Part shown: one piece after another, positions 17,728-25,709 of the stretch
Position numbering within the stretch: the stretch's first letter is position 1
How the letters are laid out: every line of letters begins with the position of its first letter
Source: Klebsiella pneumoniae
GTDB taxonomy: Bacteria > Myxococcota_A > UBA9042
DNA length: 64,000 nucleotides
Reading direction: 5' to 3'
NCBI GenBank assembly: GCA_945889325.1
Contig: CAMDBH010000007.1
Span: 1 to 64,000, forward strand
Notes under the pieces: generated by a model
Seen by the model: only the letters and a program-made list of their open reading frames with translations
The model's database searches: none
Told to the model about the DNA's origin: nothing
Translations under genes and position numbers: made by a program

Positions 17728-20457
17728 ATGCTCGAACACATCAAGGAATCGGAATTGCGCGCGTTGATCGCCCGCGGCAAAGCGGCTGGATTTGTGTCGG
17801 TGGACGACATCCAGCGCGTGGTCGGCGGCGGTGACGTCGATCGCAGCATTTTGGATGACATTTTGTCACTGCTCGGTGCCAATTTTATTGAAGTGCTCGA
17901 TCACAAGCAGGCCGCGCGCGAGCAGCCGCAAATGCCGATCCGTCCTGTGGCACCGCCGCCGCAAGCCAACGCCCACAAAGATGAAACACTGGGTTATGTG
18001 GAAGAAACCTACCTGCGCACCAACGATCCCGTGCGCATGTACCTGCGCAAGATGGGATCGGTTGCGCTACTGACCCGTCAGGGCGAAATCGAAATCGCCA
18101 AGCGCATTGAAATGGGCGAGCACGAGGTGCTGGACTCACTGTTGTCGACCAAGCTGACTTTTGAATCGATTTTGGCGCTGCGCGACCACGCCAAGCAGAT
18201 CATCAACTGGGTGGAGCAAGAACGCCACACGCAGCAGCAGATGGCCAGTGAAGGTATTGATAAAGAAGAGATTTTGGCGCGGGTCGAAAACCGCCGCGGT
18301 GGCGAGCGCCCGCCGTTTTCCCTCAAAGAACTGGTCAAGTCGATGGACGACGGCGTCGGTGGCGCCGATGAAATCGCGATTTGTCAGCAATTGCTTGAAT
18401 CTTTGAATGAATTGGAGCGTTTTGCCAAAGAGCAGCACAAGATCAGCCACGACGTGCACAACGCCAAAGCCGAACAACCGCGCCGCGATGCGATCAAGCA
18501 CGAATTGGGCAAAGTGGTGACTGAGCCCTATATCGCCGAAGTGGTCAGCGACATGCTGGAGAAGATCCAGGTCGGCAAGATGGTCGTGGGCGATGTGGTC
18601 GAAGCCGCGCTTTACAAGGCGAAAAAAGGCACAGAACCTGAGACGTTGCCGGTGATGGCCACCTTGCTGCGCATCACCAAGTTGTACCGCAAACGCGTGC
18701 GTTCGGAAGATCCGGCGGAAGCCGCGCGCGCCGATTTGGCGCGCAAGAAACCGACGCGCTCGCTGGACGATTTGTTGCGCGCTGTGCTTGAAGACGAGGC
18801 GGCGACCAAGCTGCTGCTCAAGCTCGCCCACGGCATCGCGTCCGATGATACCGATCCGTATAAAGTTTTGGACAATTTGCAGGAGAAACTCAGCCGCGCC
18901 CAAACCAAGAATTTCCAAAAAGCCTTGGCCATCGCTTTTGAGGAAGCGGCTCCTATGTGCAAGGAATTGCTTGCCAAACGTGCCGAAGTCGTTATCGGCG
19001 AGCCTTCGCACAATGATTATCAGAAGCATTTGAAGGCGCGCAACGATCGCATCGGTCAGCTAGTAAATGAAATTATTGATTTGTTTACTTGGGTGCCCAA
19101 GTCGCGGCAAAAGGGCAAGCCGTTGCCCAACCGCCCGGCGATCATCCAGGGGCCCGATGGCCCGATCGTGCCCAAGCCGGGTCTAGACACCCATGATTTT
19201 GCGTCCCTTTCAGCGCAATACGCTGAGACGGTGGTTTTTGATGAAGTGCGCAAGGCTTTGGAGGATCTGCCTGTCTCACTGCGGCTTTATGATATTATTC
19301 AGAAACGCGCGCTTTTAGAGCGATTGCTCGACTGCGGTCTGCACCGCAAGCAGTACGACCTGGTGATCGAACAATTCAAGACCATTGTCCGCGAGGTGAT
19401 GGACGCCAACCACAATCAAGCGCAAGAGGAGATGAAACTTGCGGATATCGCAGCTGAAAGGCTTAAGGCGCAGGGCAAGAAGAAGCCGGACATCATTTTT
19501 GCCTATAAAAAGCATGTGACTGTTCTGATGCGTGATTTCAAGGATGCCCAGCCGCAGGCGCTGCGCAACTTGGAAAAGAAAAACGGCATCACGCGCCAAG
19601 AGCTGAGCGACGGCTTCAAGGCCATGAAAGAAGCGCAGCGCGTTATCGACAACTATGCCAAACAGACCGGACACAATCAGGATTCGCTCAAGAAGATTTA
19701 CGAATCGATCGTGCGCGGCGAACGCATGGCCAACAAGGCCAAGTCCGAGTTGGTCGAGGCCAACTTGCGCTTGGTGGTGTCCATTGCCAAAAAGTACACC
19801 AACCGCGGGTTGCAATTTCTTGATTTAATTCAGGAAGGCAATATCGGCCTGATGAAAGCGGTGGACAAATTTGAATACCGCCGCGGTTACAAATTTTCGA
19901 CCTACGCGACGTGGTGGATTCGGCAGGCGATCACGCGGGCGATCGCCGATCAAGCGCGCACGATCCGCATTCCGGTGCACATGATCGAGACGATCAACAA
20001 GTTGGTGCGTACATCTCGGTATTTGCAGCAAGAATTGGCGCGCGAGCCGATGCCCGAAGAAGTGGCGGCCAAAATGGAAATGCCGCTGGACAAAGTGCGC
20101 AAAGTTTTGAAGATAGCCAAGGAGCCGATATCGTTAGAGACGCCGATCGGCGAAGAAGAAGACAGCCACTTAGGCGATTTTATCGAAGACAAACGCGCGG
20201 TGTCGCCGGTCGATGCAGTGACGATGGCAGCGTTGGAAGAAAAGGTCCGCAAATCACTGGCTTGCCTGGCGCCGCGCGAGGAGAAGGTCATCCGTATGCG
20301 TTTTGGCATCGGCGAACGCAGCGATCACACGCTGGAAGAAGTCGGCCAACAATTCGGCGTCACCCGCGAACGCATCCGCCAGATAGAGGCAAAAGCATTG
20401 CGCAAATTGCGCCAAACCACCCGCGCGAAGATCTTGAAGCCGTTTTCCGATGGTTGA
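17728..20457 (+). CDS. rpoD: Primary sigma factor (sigma-70)
   Basis: From the ATG at 17728 (AAGGAAA upstream; the listed 17695 start is not needed) the protein is 909 residues, longer than the usual 600-700. Region 1.1 is at the start. Region 1.2 is near [21 protein letters not shown] roughly 450-residue, largely charged insert precedes the core. Region 2 shows [20 protein letters not shown], region 3 [16 protein letters not shown], and region 4 [20 protein letters not shown]. It directs housekeeping transcription. It follows dnaG by 88 bp and shares its promoter or uses one in that gap. Confidence 0.96.
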   Translation: MLEHIKESELRALIARGKAAGFVSVDDIQRVVGGGDVDRSILDDILSLLGANFIEVLDHKQAAREQPQMPIRPVAPPPQANAHKDETLGYVEETYLRTNDPVRMYLRKMGSVALLTRQGEIEIAKRIEMGEHEVLDSLLSTKLTFESILALRDHAKQIINWVEQERHTQQQMASEGIDKEEILARVENRRGGERPPFSLKELVKSMDDGVGGADEIAICQQLLESLNELERFAKEQHKISHDVHNAKAEQPRRDAIKHELGKVVTEPYIAEVVSDMLEKIQVGKMVVGDVVEAALYKAKKGTEPETLPVMATLLRITKLYRKRVRSEDPAEAARADLARKKPTRSLDDLLRAVLEDEAATKLLLKLAHGIASDDTDPYKVLDNLQEKLSRAQTKNFQKALAIAFEEAAPMCKELLAKRAEVVIGEPSHNDYQKHLKARNDRIGQLVNEIIDLFTWVPKSRQKGKPLPNRPAIIQGPDGPIVPKPGLDTHDFASLSAQYAETVVFDEVRKALEDLPVSLRLYDIIQKRALLERLLDCGLHRKQYDLVIEQFKTIVREVMDANHNQAQEEMKLADIAAERLKAQGKKKPDIIFAYKKHVTVLMRDFKDAQPQALRNLEKKNGITRQELSDGFKAMKEAQRVIDNYAKQTGHNQDSLKKIYESIVRGERMANKAKSELVEANLRLVVSIAKKYTNRGLQFLDLIQEGNIGLMKAVDKFEYRRGYKFSTYATWWIRQAITRAIADQARTIRIPVHMIETINKLVRTSRYLQQELAREPMPEEVAAKMEMPLDKVRKVLKIAKEPISLETPIGEEEDSHLGDFIEDKRAVSPVDAVTMAALEEKVRKSLACLAPREEKVIRMRFGIGERSDHTLEEVGQQFGVTRERIRQIEAKALRKLRQTTRAKILKPFSDG

Positions 20458-20527
20458 CGCGATCGCTGCATAGCGGTCTACTACTGCCGCGCTTGACGGC
20501 CGCGTAAGCGTTGCCTAAAGCGTAAAC

Positions 20528-20603
20528 GGGCCTATAGCTCAGCGGTTAGAGCTGCCGGCTCATAACCGGCTGGTCCCAGGTTCAAATCCTGGTGGGCCCA
20601 CCA
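20528..20603 (+). tRNA. tRNA with CAU anticodon, probably tRNA-Ile2
   Basis: A full cloverleaf is present: acceptor GGGCCTA with TGGGCCC, D-arm GCTC/GAGC, anticodon stem GCCGG/CCGGC around CTCATAA, T-arm CCAGG/CCTGG, and an encoded CCA. The D-loop (AGCGGTTA) and overall layout resemble tRNA-Ile2, whose C34 is converted to lysidine, more than elongator Met. The assignment Ile2 versus Met remains uncertain. Confidence 0.9.
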
Positions 20604-20679
20604 GAATGAACTGGCATTGAGCCAGCAACAGCAGCTGTTTGCGGGTACGCCCCGCTTGTAACAGCAAGGGAATTGCAGC

Positions 20680-21438
20680 ATGTCTGTGACGCAACCGACC
20701 CAGATTATGGATATTTTGCGCAAAATTCAAGCGCTCGACGATGAAAGCCGCGACATTCGGACCAACCGCGATGCCATGGTCAGCAACCTTGAACGGTTGC
20801 GCAAAGTTTTGGGCCATTTGGACCGCGAACTCGACGACAAACGCGGCAAACTCGCGGAAGCCGAATCGTGGAACCGCAAGAAAAGCAGTGAGTTGGAAAC
20901 GGAGCGCGAAAAGCTCAACAAAGCCAAAAGCAAGTTGACGGGTGTTACCAAATCCAAAGAATACATTGCCGTCAACAAAGAGCTTGAAAACGTTCGTAAA
21001 AACATCGCTCGCAGTGAAGACGAAGTGACCAATTTGTTGGGCGCGGTCGACGAATTTCGCGCGGCGATCACACGTGAAGAAGAAAAGGTCAAGGACCTCC
21101 GCAGCCAAGCCATTGAAGCTGAACGAGAAAACCAGACTCGGTTGGGCATCATGGACGGCAAGATCGCCGAAGTCGACGCGCGCCGGGCGATCGTGTCGGG
21201 GCAAATTGATCGCGCGATCGTTAGCCGCTACAACAAGATTGCCGGCGCCCGCGGCGGCATCGCCGTGGTTGGCGTCACTTCCGACACCGGTTGCTGCCAA
21301 GGCTGCAATATGACATTGCAACCGCGTTTTGTTGAAAACATTATCCGCGGGTCGAGCATCGTGTGTTGCCCGCATTGTTCGCGTTATCTGTATGCGGATT
21401 TCGGTCATGATGCGGGCGGTGTGGCGCAGGTCCCGTGA
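20680..21438 (+). CDS. Coiled-coil protein with C-terminal C4 zinc ribbon
   Basis: The 252-residue protein is mostly a long antiparallel coiled coil (charged heptads from about residues 10 to 185). It contains LTGVTKSKEYIAVNKELENV, the conserved turn of this family. The C-terminal zinc ribbon shows CCQGCNMTLQP and later CCPHCSRYLY. This matches the zf-RING_7/DUF164 proteins related to CT398. These are thought to act in RNA, translation or envelope processes; the exact role is not settled. AAGGGAA precedes the ATG. Confidence 0.82.
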   Translation: MSVTQPTQIMDILRKIQALDDESRDIRTNRDAMVSNLERLRKVLGHLDRELDDKRGKLAEAESWNRKKSSELETEREKLNKAKSKLTGVTKSKEYIAVNKELENVRKNIARSEDEVTNLLGAVDEFRAAITREEEKVKDLRSQAIEAERENQTRLGIMDGKIAEVDARRAIVSGQIDRAIVSRYNKIAGARGGIAVVGVTSDTGCCQGCNMTLQPRFVENIIRGSSIVCCPHCSRYLYADFGHDAGGVAQVP

Positions 21439-21441
21439 TTT

Positions 21442-21500
21442 CTATTGACCTTTGAACCCGATGGTCGCCAGCGCGTCGACGACAGCAAACAGGGCCGGAA
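21442..21500 (-). pseudogene. Possible RNase H tail remnant
   Basis: The last residues of a minus-strand frame, VDALATIGFKGQ, closely match the C-terminus of the RNase HI encoded at 28092 (VDALATMGLKGL). Most nucleotide differences are synonymous (GAC/GAT, CTG/TTG, ACC/ACG, GGT/GGG), which favours shared coding ancestry over chance. Upstream sequence is unrelated. The stretch from 21500 to the MITE holds no gene I can support. Confidence 0.35.
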
Positions 21501-21685
21501 TGGCTGCAACGACTGCGGCCAGACTGGCTGGCATTGTCATGCGCGCGCAATTCCGCGGCTGTTTCAGCGAGTTGTCCGGCGCGCTTCGCGTTTTGCGCTT
21601 GCTGCACCGCAGCGGTTCTGCTAATCTGAAATTCAGACTATCGGAGCTCAGAGGCTGTGAAATATCCATTTCACAGCTGCTGAGC

Positions 21686-21806
21686 GGGGTCAGGTCTTAG
21701 CAATTTCTGCGTGTCCGTTCCGTAAGTTATTGATATTATAGAAGCTAAACAATTGAATCCGAGCAGGCCGCTGGTCGATCGGCAGAAATTGCTAACACCA
21801 GGCCCC
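21686..21806. mobile_element. 121-bp MITE of the same family as the one at 3051
   Basis: The left end GGGGTCAGGTCTTAGCAATT and the right end, read inward as GGGGCCTGGTGTTAGCAATT, form imperfect terminal inverted repeats continuing into TCTG. They share the pattern GGGGNCAGGTNTTANCA with the 355-bp MITE. There is no coding capacity. It abuts the truncated AbrB-like gene and has replaced that gene's start. Confidence 0.75.
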
Positions 21807-21807
21807 A

Positions 21808-22172
21808 TTTGAGAGCGGTGAAACTGCGCGCATCGGCAAGCGCGGCATGCTGGTGATTCCGCAAAAAATGCGCAAAATCCTAGATTTGCAAGAAGGCGAT
21901 TTGCTTTTGGCTGAGTTGCACAACGGCGGCATCCTCTTGCGCCCCGCCGTCACGCTGCCGATCGAGATCTATGCCCTTGAACGCAAAGTGGAATTGCTGT
22001 TGGCCAACGCCATCGATTTTGACGATTTGCAAACCATCAAGGCAGAAGTGCTGAGTTGGGGCTTAGATCCTGAAGCATACTGGCAGATTTTGCGGCGTTG
22101 CGCGCCAAGGATCAGCCGATTTTGCGCGCGGCGATTCTGGCAAAGGCGACGCATCTGGTGACTGGCGATTGG
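21808..22172 (+). pseudogene. Collapsed AbrB antitoxin - PIN toxin module
   Basis: Just after the MITE the frame reads ETARIGKRGMLVIPQKMRKI and EGDLLLAELHNGGILLRPA, an AbrB/SpoVT swapped-hairpin antitoxin without its initiator codons. It runs to LSWGLDPEAYW. Then, in a different frame, the sequence encodes KDQPILRAAILAKATHLVTG DW, the C-terminal signature of a PIN-domain toxin. Most of the toxin has been deleted. The fragment ends by running into the 3' end of cas2 on the opposite strand. The ORF-track start at 21847 is an internal Met. Confidence 0.7.
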
Positions 22173-22398
22173 CGCCGCGCCCTTCGGCGGGACCTAGATC
22201 GACGATGAGCACATGATCTTCGGTTGCCGACATGGTTTTCTCAATCGGCGCCTGCATTTCCACGCGCTCGCGATCGCCGGCAATGACGCGAAAGACCGAA
22301 TATTGCACGCGATCCCCGTAACCGCGCATCATGCGGGCAATTTTGCGCAGGCGTTTGTCGTCGCTGATATCGTAGCAAACCAAATACGCTTGGCGCAT
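22063..22398 (-). CDS. cas2: Cas2 with an aberrant C-terminus
   Basis: The start MRQAYLVCYDISDDKRLRKI with GAGG 8 nt upstream is typical Cas2 (first beta strand ending in the catalytic-type Asp). FRVIAGDRERVEM and EDHVLIVDLGPAEGRG follow. After about residue 75 the sequence departs from the family and reads through the antisense of the PIN remnant, so the native C-terminus is lost. Cas2 bridges Cas1 dimers during spacer acquisition. It lies 24 nt after the cas1 stop. Function is doubtful. Confidence 0.8.
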   Translation of the reverse strand: MRQAYLVCYDISDDKRLRKIARMMRGYGDRVQYSVFRVIAGDRERVEMQAPIEKTMSATEDHVLIVDLGPAEGRGANRQSPDASPLPESPRAKSADPWRATPQNLPVCFRI

Positions 22399-22422
22399 GA
22401 AAATGACCTCGTCGGTGGCGTA

Positions 22423-22653
22423 TTATCGCACTTCGAATGCTGGCAACTCTTTGATCTCACCTAGCAAATGTCTCGCCAACAACCTGGCCTGCACTTCAAA
22501 TACCCGGCGATAGCTGCTGCGGTAGCCAAAAACTGGATGGGTAACAAGGCTGTCGACGCGGCGCTCGTAGCCGGTGATCACTTTCTTGCGCCCGTGCTCG
22601 TTCAAATTGCAGCTTGGACCACGCTGGACAAAGTGGCCCGGCCCGAGTTCGCC
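22423..22653 (-). pseudogene. cas1: C-terminal part of Cas1 behind an in-frame TAG
   Basis: After a TAG at 22654-22656 the same frame continues GELGPGHFVQRGPSCNLNEH and YERRVDSLVTHPVFGYRSSY, then RRVFEVQARLLARHLLGEI. This is the normal Cas1 C-terminus, containing the conserved R..VLE.QAR..A segment. The homology is continuous across the stop. The ORF track shows it as a separate 60-residue ORF from a TTG. Confidence 0.78.
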
Positions 22654-23979
22654 CTAGTTCAGCAGCGTAATCGCCACCGAGTCGGCGATAATTGGACGAA
22701 ATTCTTCCATCATATCCGAGGCAAGGGCTGGGCGACCGTGGCGAGTTTGGTGGAGGAATCCCAGCAGCGGCTCCAGACCGATGCGCCAGAGCACATGGGT
22801 CCACTCGCGCGCCAACATGGCGTACAGAAACGAAAGTACCGCATTTGTCGGGTCCGCGGGCGGTCGACGGTTGCGGCCGTTGAAATCGAAGCCGGCAAAT
22901 TTGGCGTTGTCGCCGAGCATCGCTGAAAATACGCTGAAATAGGCGCGTGCCGCCGATCCCTCACAGCCGATCAACACGGCCAAGTCGGCGGCATTGGCGG
23001 CCGCATCGGCTGCTTCACTCATTTGCCGCAGTGCCGACGCCACAGCTGGCGTTTGATCGGACCCTTCGTCGCGCGCGGCGTTGCGCCGCAAGACATGGCG
23101 TTGGTTGCGGATTTTTGTGACGACAAGTCTCTTGGCCAGCGTCAGCGCCACCGGCACGTCGATCGCGGCGGCGTGCTGCGCCTGGCGCAGCGCGACATTG
23201 CCATGCGGCAACCCCGTAGCCACACCGTAGAACCACCCGCCCTGACTGAGGAAAGCCACAGGGATATCCTTAGACAGCAACCGCGTCAGCGCCGGACCGC
23301 TGATGTGGCTGCCGCCGTGCATGGCGACATGCAACACCTGAGACAGCGGAATCCGAGCGCTTTCACGCCCTGAAACGACCAATTCATCCCCAGAAAGTCC
23401 GACTTTCGCGCCCGGCGTCGCGATGTGCACGGGCATCGCGTCGTCGCGAGCGGGGATCAAACGGCGCGGCAATCGATCGTCCAAATCCAGACTTAGCGCG
23501 ACCGGGTTGTGCAATAAGCTCAGTTCATGTGGCAAGCAGATCGGCGCAAGGGAACAGCCGTCGCATTTGCTGCTGGCGACCAAAGGCGGGGGCAGCATTG
23601 CATCGGCGACCGCAGCGCGCAATTGCGCAGCAGCAGTCAGGGTTTGGGCAATCAGGGCGTCGTCGATGGCGACGTAGACCCGCTTGTTGCTGCCTGCGTA
23701 CCAAAGGCCAGCTTGGCGCACCTGATAACCGTGCTCGCGCAAAACCAAAGCCTGAGCGCAGACTTGGACGCGATCTGCTGGCCAGGCACCTTCAACCAAA
23801 TCCGGTGCTTTGCCGCGCTTGTAGTCGATGGGGCGAACCCACGGCGTTTCCTCTTCTGCTTCAACTAGATCGATGCGGGTCGTCACGCCGATTTCATGCG
23901 CGGTCAAATACAAACTACGGGCCACCTCTTTGCCGCTAGATCGCAGTGCCCCAAAATGCGTTTGACCGTTGGCGTGCAT
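22654..23979 (-). pseudogene. cas4-cas1: Cas4-Cas1 fusion, N-terminally truncated
   Basis: The first part is the Cas4 nuclease region: ARSLYLTAHEIGVTTRIDLV, VRPIDYKRGKAPD (the D...E/DxK core) and a C-terminal cluster CDGCSLAPICLPHE. A Cas1 domain follows, with LSGDELVVSGRESARIPL, FLSQGGWFYGVATG and GCEGSAARAYFSVF (catalytic Glu). A Cas4-Cas1 fusion is characteristic of type I-G (formerly I-U) systems. The Cas4 N-terminal Cys and first 60-80 residues are missing, and TAG interrupts Cas1. The adaptation module therefore looks dead. The track's start at 24063 runs into unrelated sequence. Confidence 0.82.
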
Positions 23980-23982
23980 TTC

Positions 23983-24000
23983 TGTACAATAACTTGTACG
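23983..24000. promoter_or_regulatory. Palindromic operator upstream of the Phd-type antitoxin
   Basis: TGTACAA-TAAC-TTGTACG is an inverted repeat with one mismatch, 28 nt before the antitoxin start. Phd/YefM antitoxins bind short palindromes of this kind, containing TGTACA-like arms, to autoregulate their operon. It also marks the end of the truncated cas4 homology. Confidence 0.6.
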
Positions 24001-24027
24001 GTGTCCATGGCCGCAAGGGTAAATCGT

Positions 24028-24264
24028 ATGTCGCAAGTAGCAACCACACAATTTCGTGAGCATTTACTCAATTGGCTCGACAAGGCCGAACGCGGTGAAG
24101 AGGTGATCATTGTGCGCCGCGGTCGCCCGAGTCTGCGCCTAACGCCGGTGCAGCCCGATCAGGCCCAAGCGGCAGAAAAGTTGGCGCAATGGCGCGACCG
24201 CGCGGTGCTGCACGATGTCGTCACGCCGGCAATCGCTGAGGATGTTTGGGAGATGGCGCAGTGA
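24028..24264 (+). CDS. Phd/YefM-type antitoxin
   Basis: The start is the ATG at 24028; the longer ORF-track start adds 44 residues that read back into the cas4 strand. The 78-residue protein begins MSQVATTQFREHLLNWLDKA and contains GEEVIIVRRGRPSLRLTPV, the typical Phd/YefM fold. A C-terminal helix would bind the toxin. The stop overlaps the toxin start (GTGA). An upstream palindrome supports autoregulation. Confidence 0.82.
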   Translation: MSQVATTQFREHLLNWLDKAERGEEVIIVRRGRPSLRLTPVQPDQAQAAEKLAQWRDRAVLHDVVTPAIAEDVWEMAQ

Positions 24265-24650
24265 TCCTGCTCGATACCAACGCGTTTTTGTTCGATGCGT
24301 TGGCCCCTTCCAGACTGACGGCGCAGGCCAGTGCCGCAATCATCCAAGCGTTTTTGGCCAATCAATTGTGCGTCTTGGATGTGACTTTGACCGAAGTCGC
24401 GTGGCTTGCTCAGGCTGGTCGCATCGAACTGCACGGCAATACCGCGGAGTTTCTGGAGACGGCGGTACAAGCGCGCAATATCGTTGTACTTGCCGTCACA
24501 CCTGCGATCGCGACACTGGCGGCCGGTTTGGCGATGCACAAGGATCCCGCCGATCGACTGATCGCTGCAGCGGCGATGACGCATCGCGCGCGATTGGTGA
24601 CCAGCGATGAACGTTTGCGCGCGGTTGCGGGGCTGGTGGCGGTTTGGTGA
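24261..24650 (+). CDS. PIN-domain toxin (VapC-like)
   Basis: The GTG at 24261 overlaps the antitoxin stop by 4 nt and starts MILLDTNAFLFDAL, with the first catalytic Asp. A conserved Glu in LTEVAWLA follows, then DPADRLIAAAAMTHRARLVT and SDE, the usual late Asp cluster of PIN nucleases. The product has 129 residues and all key positions are present, so this toxin-antitoxin pair may be intact. VapC-like toxins cleave specific RNAs. Confidence 0.85.
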   Translation: MILLDTNAFLFDALAPSRLTAQASAAIIQAFLANQLCVLDVTLTEVAWLAQAGRIELHGNTAEFLETAVQARNIVVLAVTPAIATLAAGLAMHKDPADRLIAAAAMTHRARLVTSDERLRAVAGLVAVW

Positions 24651-24654
24651 GGTA

Positions 24655-24725
24655 GCGTTGTGGCGATTGCGATGGGGCCACCGCATGCCAACACCCTGTA
24701 GAACCACCCGCCCTGGCTGAGAAGT
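24655..24725 (-). pseudogene. Second scrap of cas1
   Basis: TAGAACCACCCGCCCTG, flanked by further matches, is shared with cas1 at about 23228. Read on the minus strand it encodes LSQGGWFY, then drifts with an indel through a PHRN segment equivalent to PHGN of Cas1. This is a duplicated or independently decayed copy, on the other side of the Phd-PIN module. Confidence 0.55.
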
Positions 24726-24750
24726 GGTGAAAAAGCCTTTTTCGCAACGT

Positions 24751-24947
24751 CTCATACCAATTCCACTTGTTTCGGATCGATGATTGGGGCCGACCCCAAT
24801 CCGTCACTCCCGCGCAGGCGGGAGCCCAGGCTAAAGAAGGCATTGATTTTAATACAGATGCTGGTAGCAGCCTGGGTCCCCGCCTCCGCGGGGATGACGT
24901 TGAGAGGACCGTTGGCATAATCGTAATTTTGTGGAATTGGTATGAGT
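24751..24947. mobile_element. 197-bp MITE-like element with 16-bp terminal inverted repeats
   Basis: CTCATACCAATTCCAC at the left is exactly complementary to GTGGAATTGGTATGAG at the right. Inside are two facing GC-rich blocks, CCGCGCAGGCGGGAGCCCAGG and CCTGGGTCCCCGCCTC, which would fold into a long hairpin. This 'cgtcaytcccgcg..gcgggarcccagg' type of sequence is a common dispersed repeat in proteobacterial genomes. No ORF is present. Confidence 0.75.
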
Positions 24948-24967
24948 GGAGACGCGAAGCGGCTCCT

Positions 24968-25084
24968 TCACAGTTCGAATTCTTGCGGCAGGTCGCGTTC
25001 GACGGCAAACAACGCGTCGTCGCCGCCGTCGGGCATCGTCGTCAACTGCGCTCGCTTGCCAATGCCGCCCTGCCCAACCGTCAA
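24968..25084 (-). other. Small in-frame ORF directly after the protease stop
   Basis: A 38-codon frame begins TTG immediately behind the TAG of the retropepsin-like gene and in the same frame. It contains LTVGQGGIGKRAQLTT and MPDGGDDALFAVERDL. It could be a readthrough extension, a tiny gene starting at the internal ATG, or chance. I do not recognise it. Confidence 0.3.
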
Positions 25085-25465
25085 CTAACGCGCCACGGAG
25101 CCCGGAATGTTCGGATTTTCCGGATTCACTACAACCGTCAACTTAGCCGGATGCACAACGATATCGAAATCTTCCATGGGAATTGCCCCCAACAGCGGCA
25201 GATCGCCCAGCACCATGGCACCGCCAAAGCAATTGCGGTTGTCAAACGTCAGCTTGATCGGCCCAACGTACGGCACGCGTTGGCGTTCACCGTCGGCAAG
25301 GGTGACTTCACGCATTTCGAGCACTTCCACGCCGAGTTGATTGGCAACATGTTGCGGGATGCAGAGATGCAGCGCGCCCGTGTCGACAAGCGCGTTGACG
25401 GTCATGGCTTTGTCCTGCGGTCTGAGTGGGTTGGATAGGGTGATGTCGGTGTAGATCGGGCCCAT
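25085..25465 (-). CDS. Clan AA (retropepsin-like) aspartic protease
   Basis: From the ATG at 25465 (AGGAA upstream) the protein has 126 residues: MGPIYTDITLSNPLRPQ, then the active-site segment VNALVDTGALHLCIPQHVA, REVTLADG, PYVGPIKLTF, NRNCFGGAMVLGDLPLLGAI and IPMEDFD. This matches small single-lobe bacterial clan AA proteases with one catalytic Asp per subunit, active as dimers. The ORF track begins 17 codons earlier without support. It sits among CRISPR remnants and may be an independent cargo gene. Confidence 0.8.
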   Translation of the reverse strand: MGPIYTDITLSNPLRPQDKAMTVNALVDTGALHLCIPQHVANQLGVEVLEMREVTLADGERQRVPYVGPIKLTFDNRNCFGGAMVLGDLPLLGAIPMEDFDIVVHPAKLTVVVNPENPNIPGSVAR

Positions 25466-25528
25466 TGGCGTTCCTCGTGCGGGCCGCATGCGCGCGGACG
25501 ACGGGCAGTATGACACGGTGCGCGGGAG

Positions 25529-25690
25529 TTAGGGCAGTGGTTTTTTGGCGGTGAACAAGCCACCCCCGAAATGGCGGTTCCTGCCCAGAGAAATGGGCCT
25601 TTGATTGCGGTGGTGAAGGTCAATTCTAGGGTGCCGGTCACTCCACCATCCGACGCAACGGGGAGATTTCGGACCTTTGTCTATGGCCTT
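25529..25690 (-). pseudogene. csb2-like 3' fragment with a frameshift
   Basis: One minus frame gives TGTLELTFTTAIKGP; one base shift later it continues PISLGRNRHFGGGLFTA to a TAA. Joined, this is the G-rich C-terminal loop of Csb2/Cas6-type CRISPR proteins (..L.F...v.GP..LG..RHFG.GLF). It is a second, separately decayed copy next to the fragment at 25710. The remaining bases up to 25465 show no gene. Confidence 0.5.
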
Positions 25691-25709
25691 GGAACGCCGC
25701 GGCGGGCTC

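Noticed and set aside
22198-22464. Plus-strand ORF 22213-22464
   Set aside because: It is the antisense of cas2 and the cas1 end, which have clear family motifs on the minus strand.
6718-22656. Genome-wide stop codon reassignment
   Set aside because: Long core genes (rpoD, dnaG, dnaX, the giant 15-kb ORF) end at normal TAA/TAG/TGA codons where homologues end, and internal stops occur only in decaying accessory genes.
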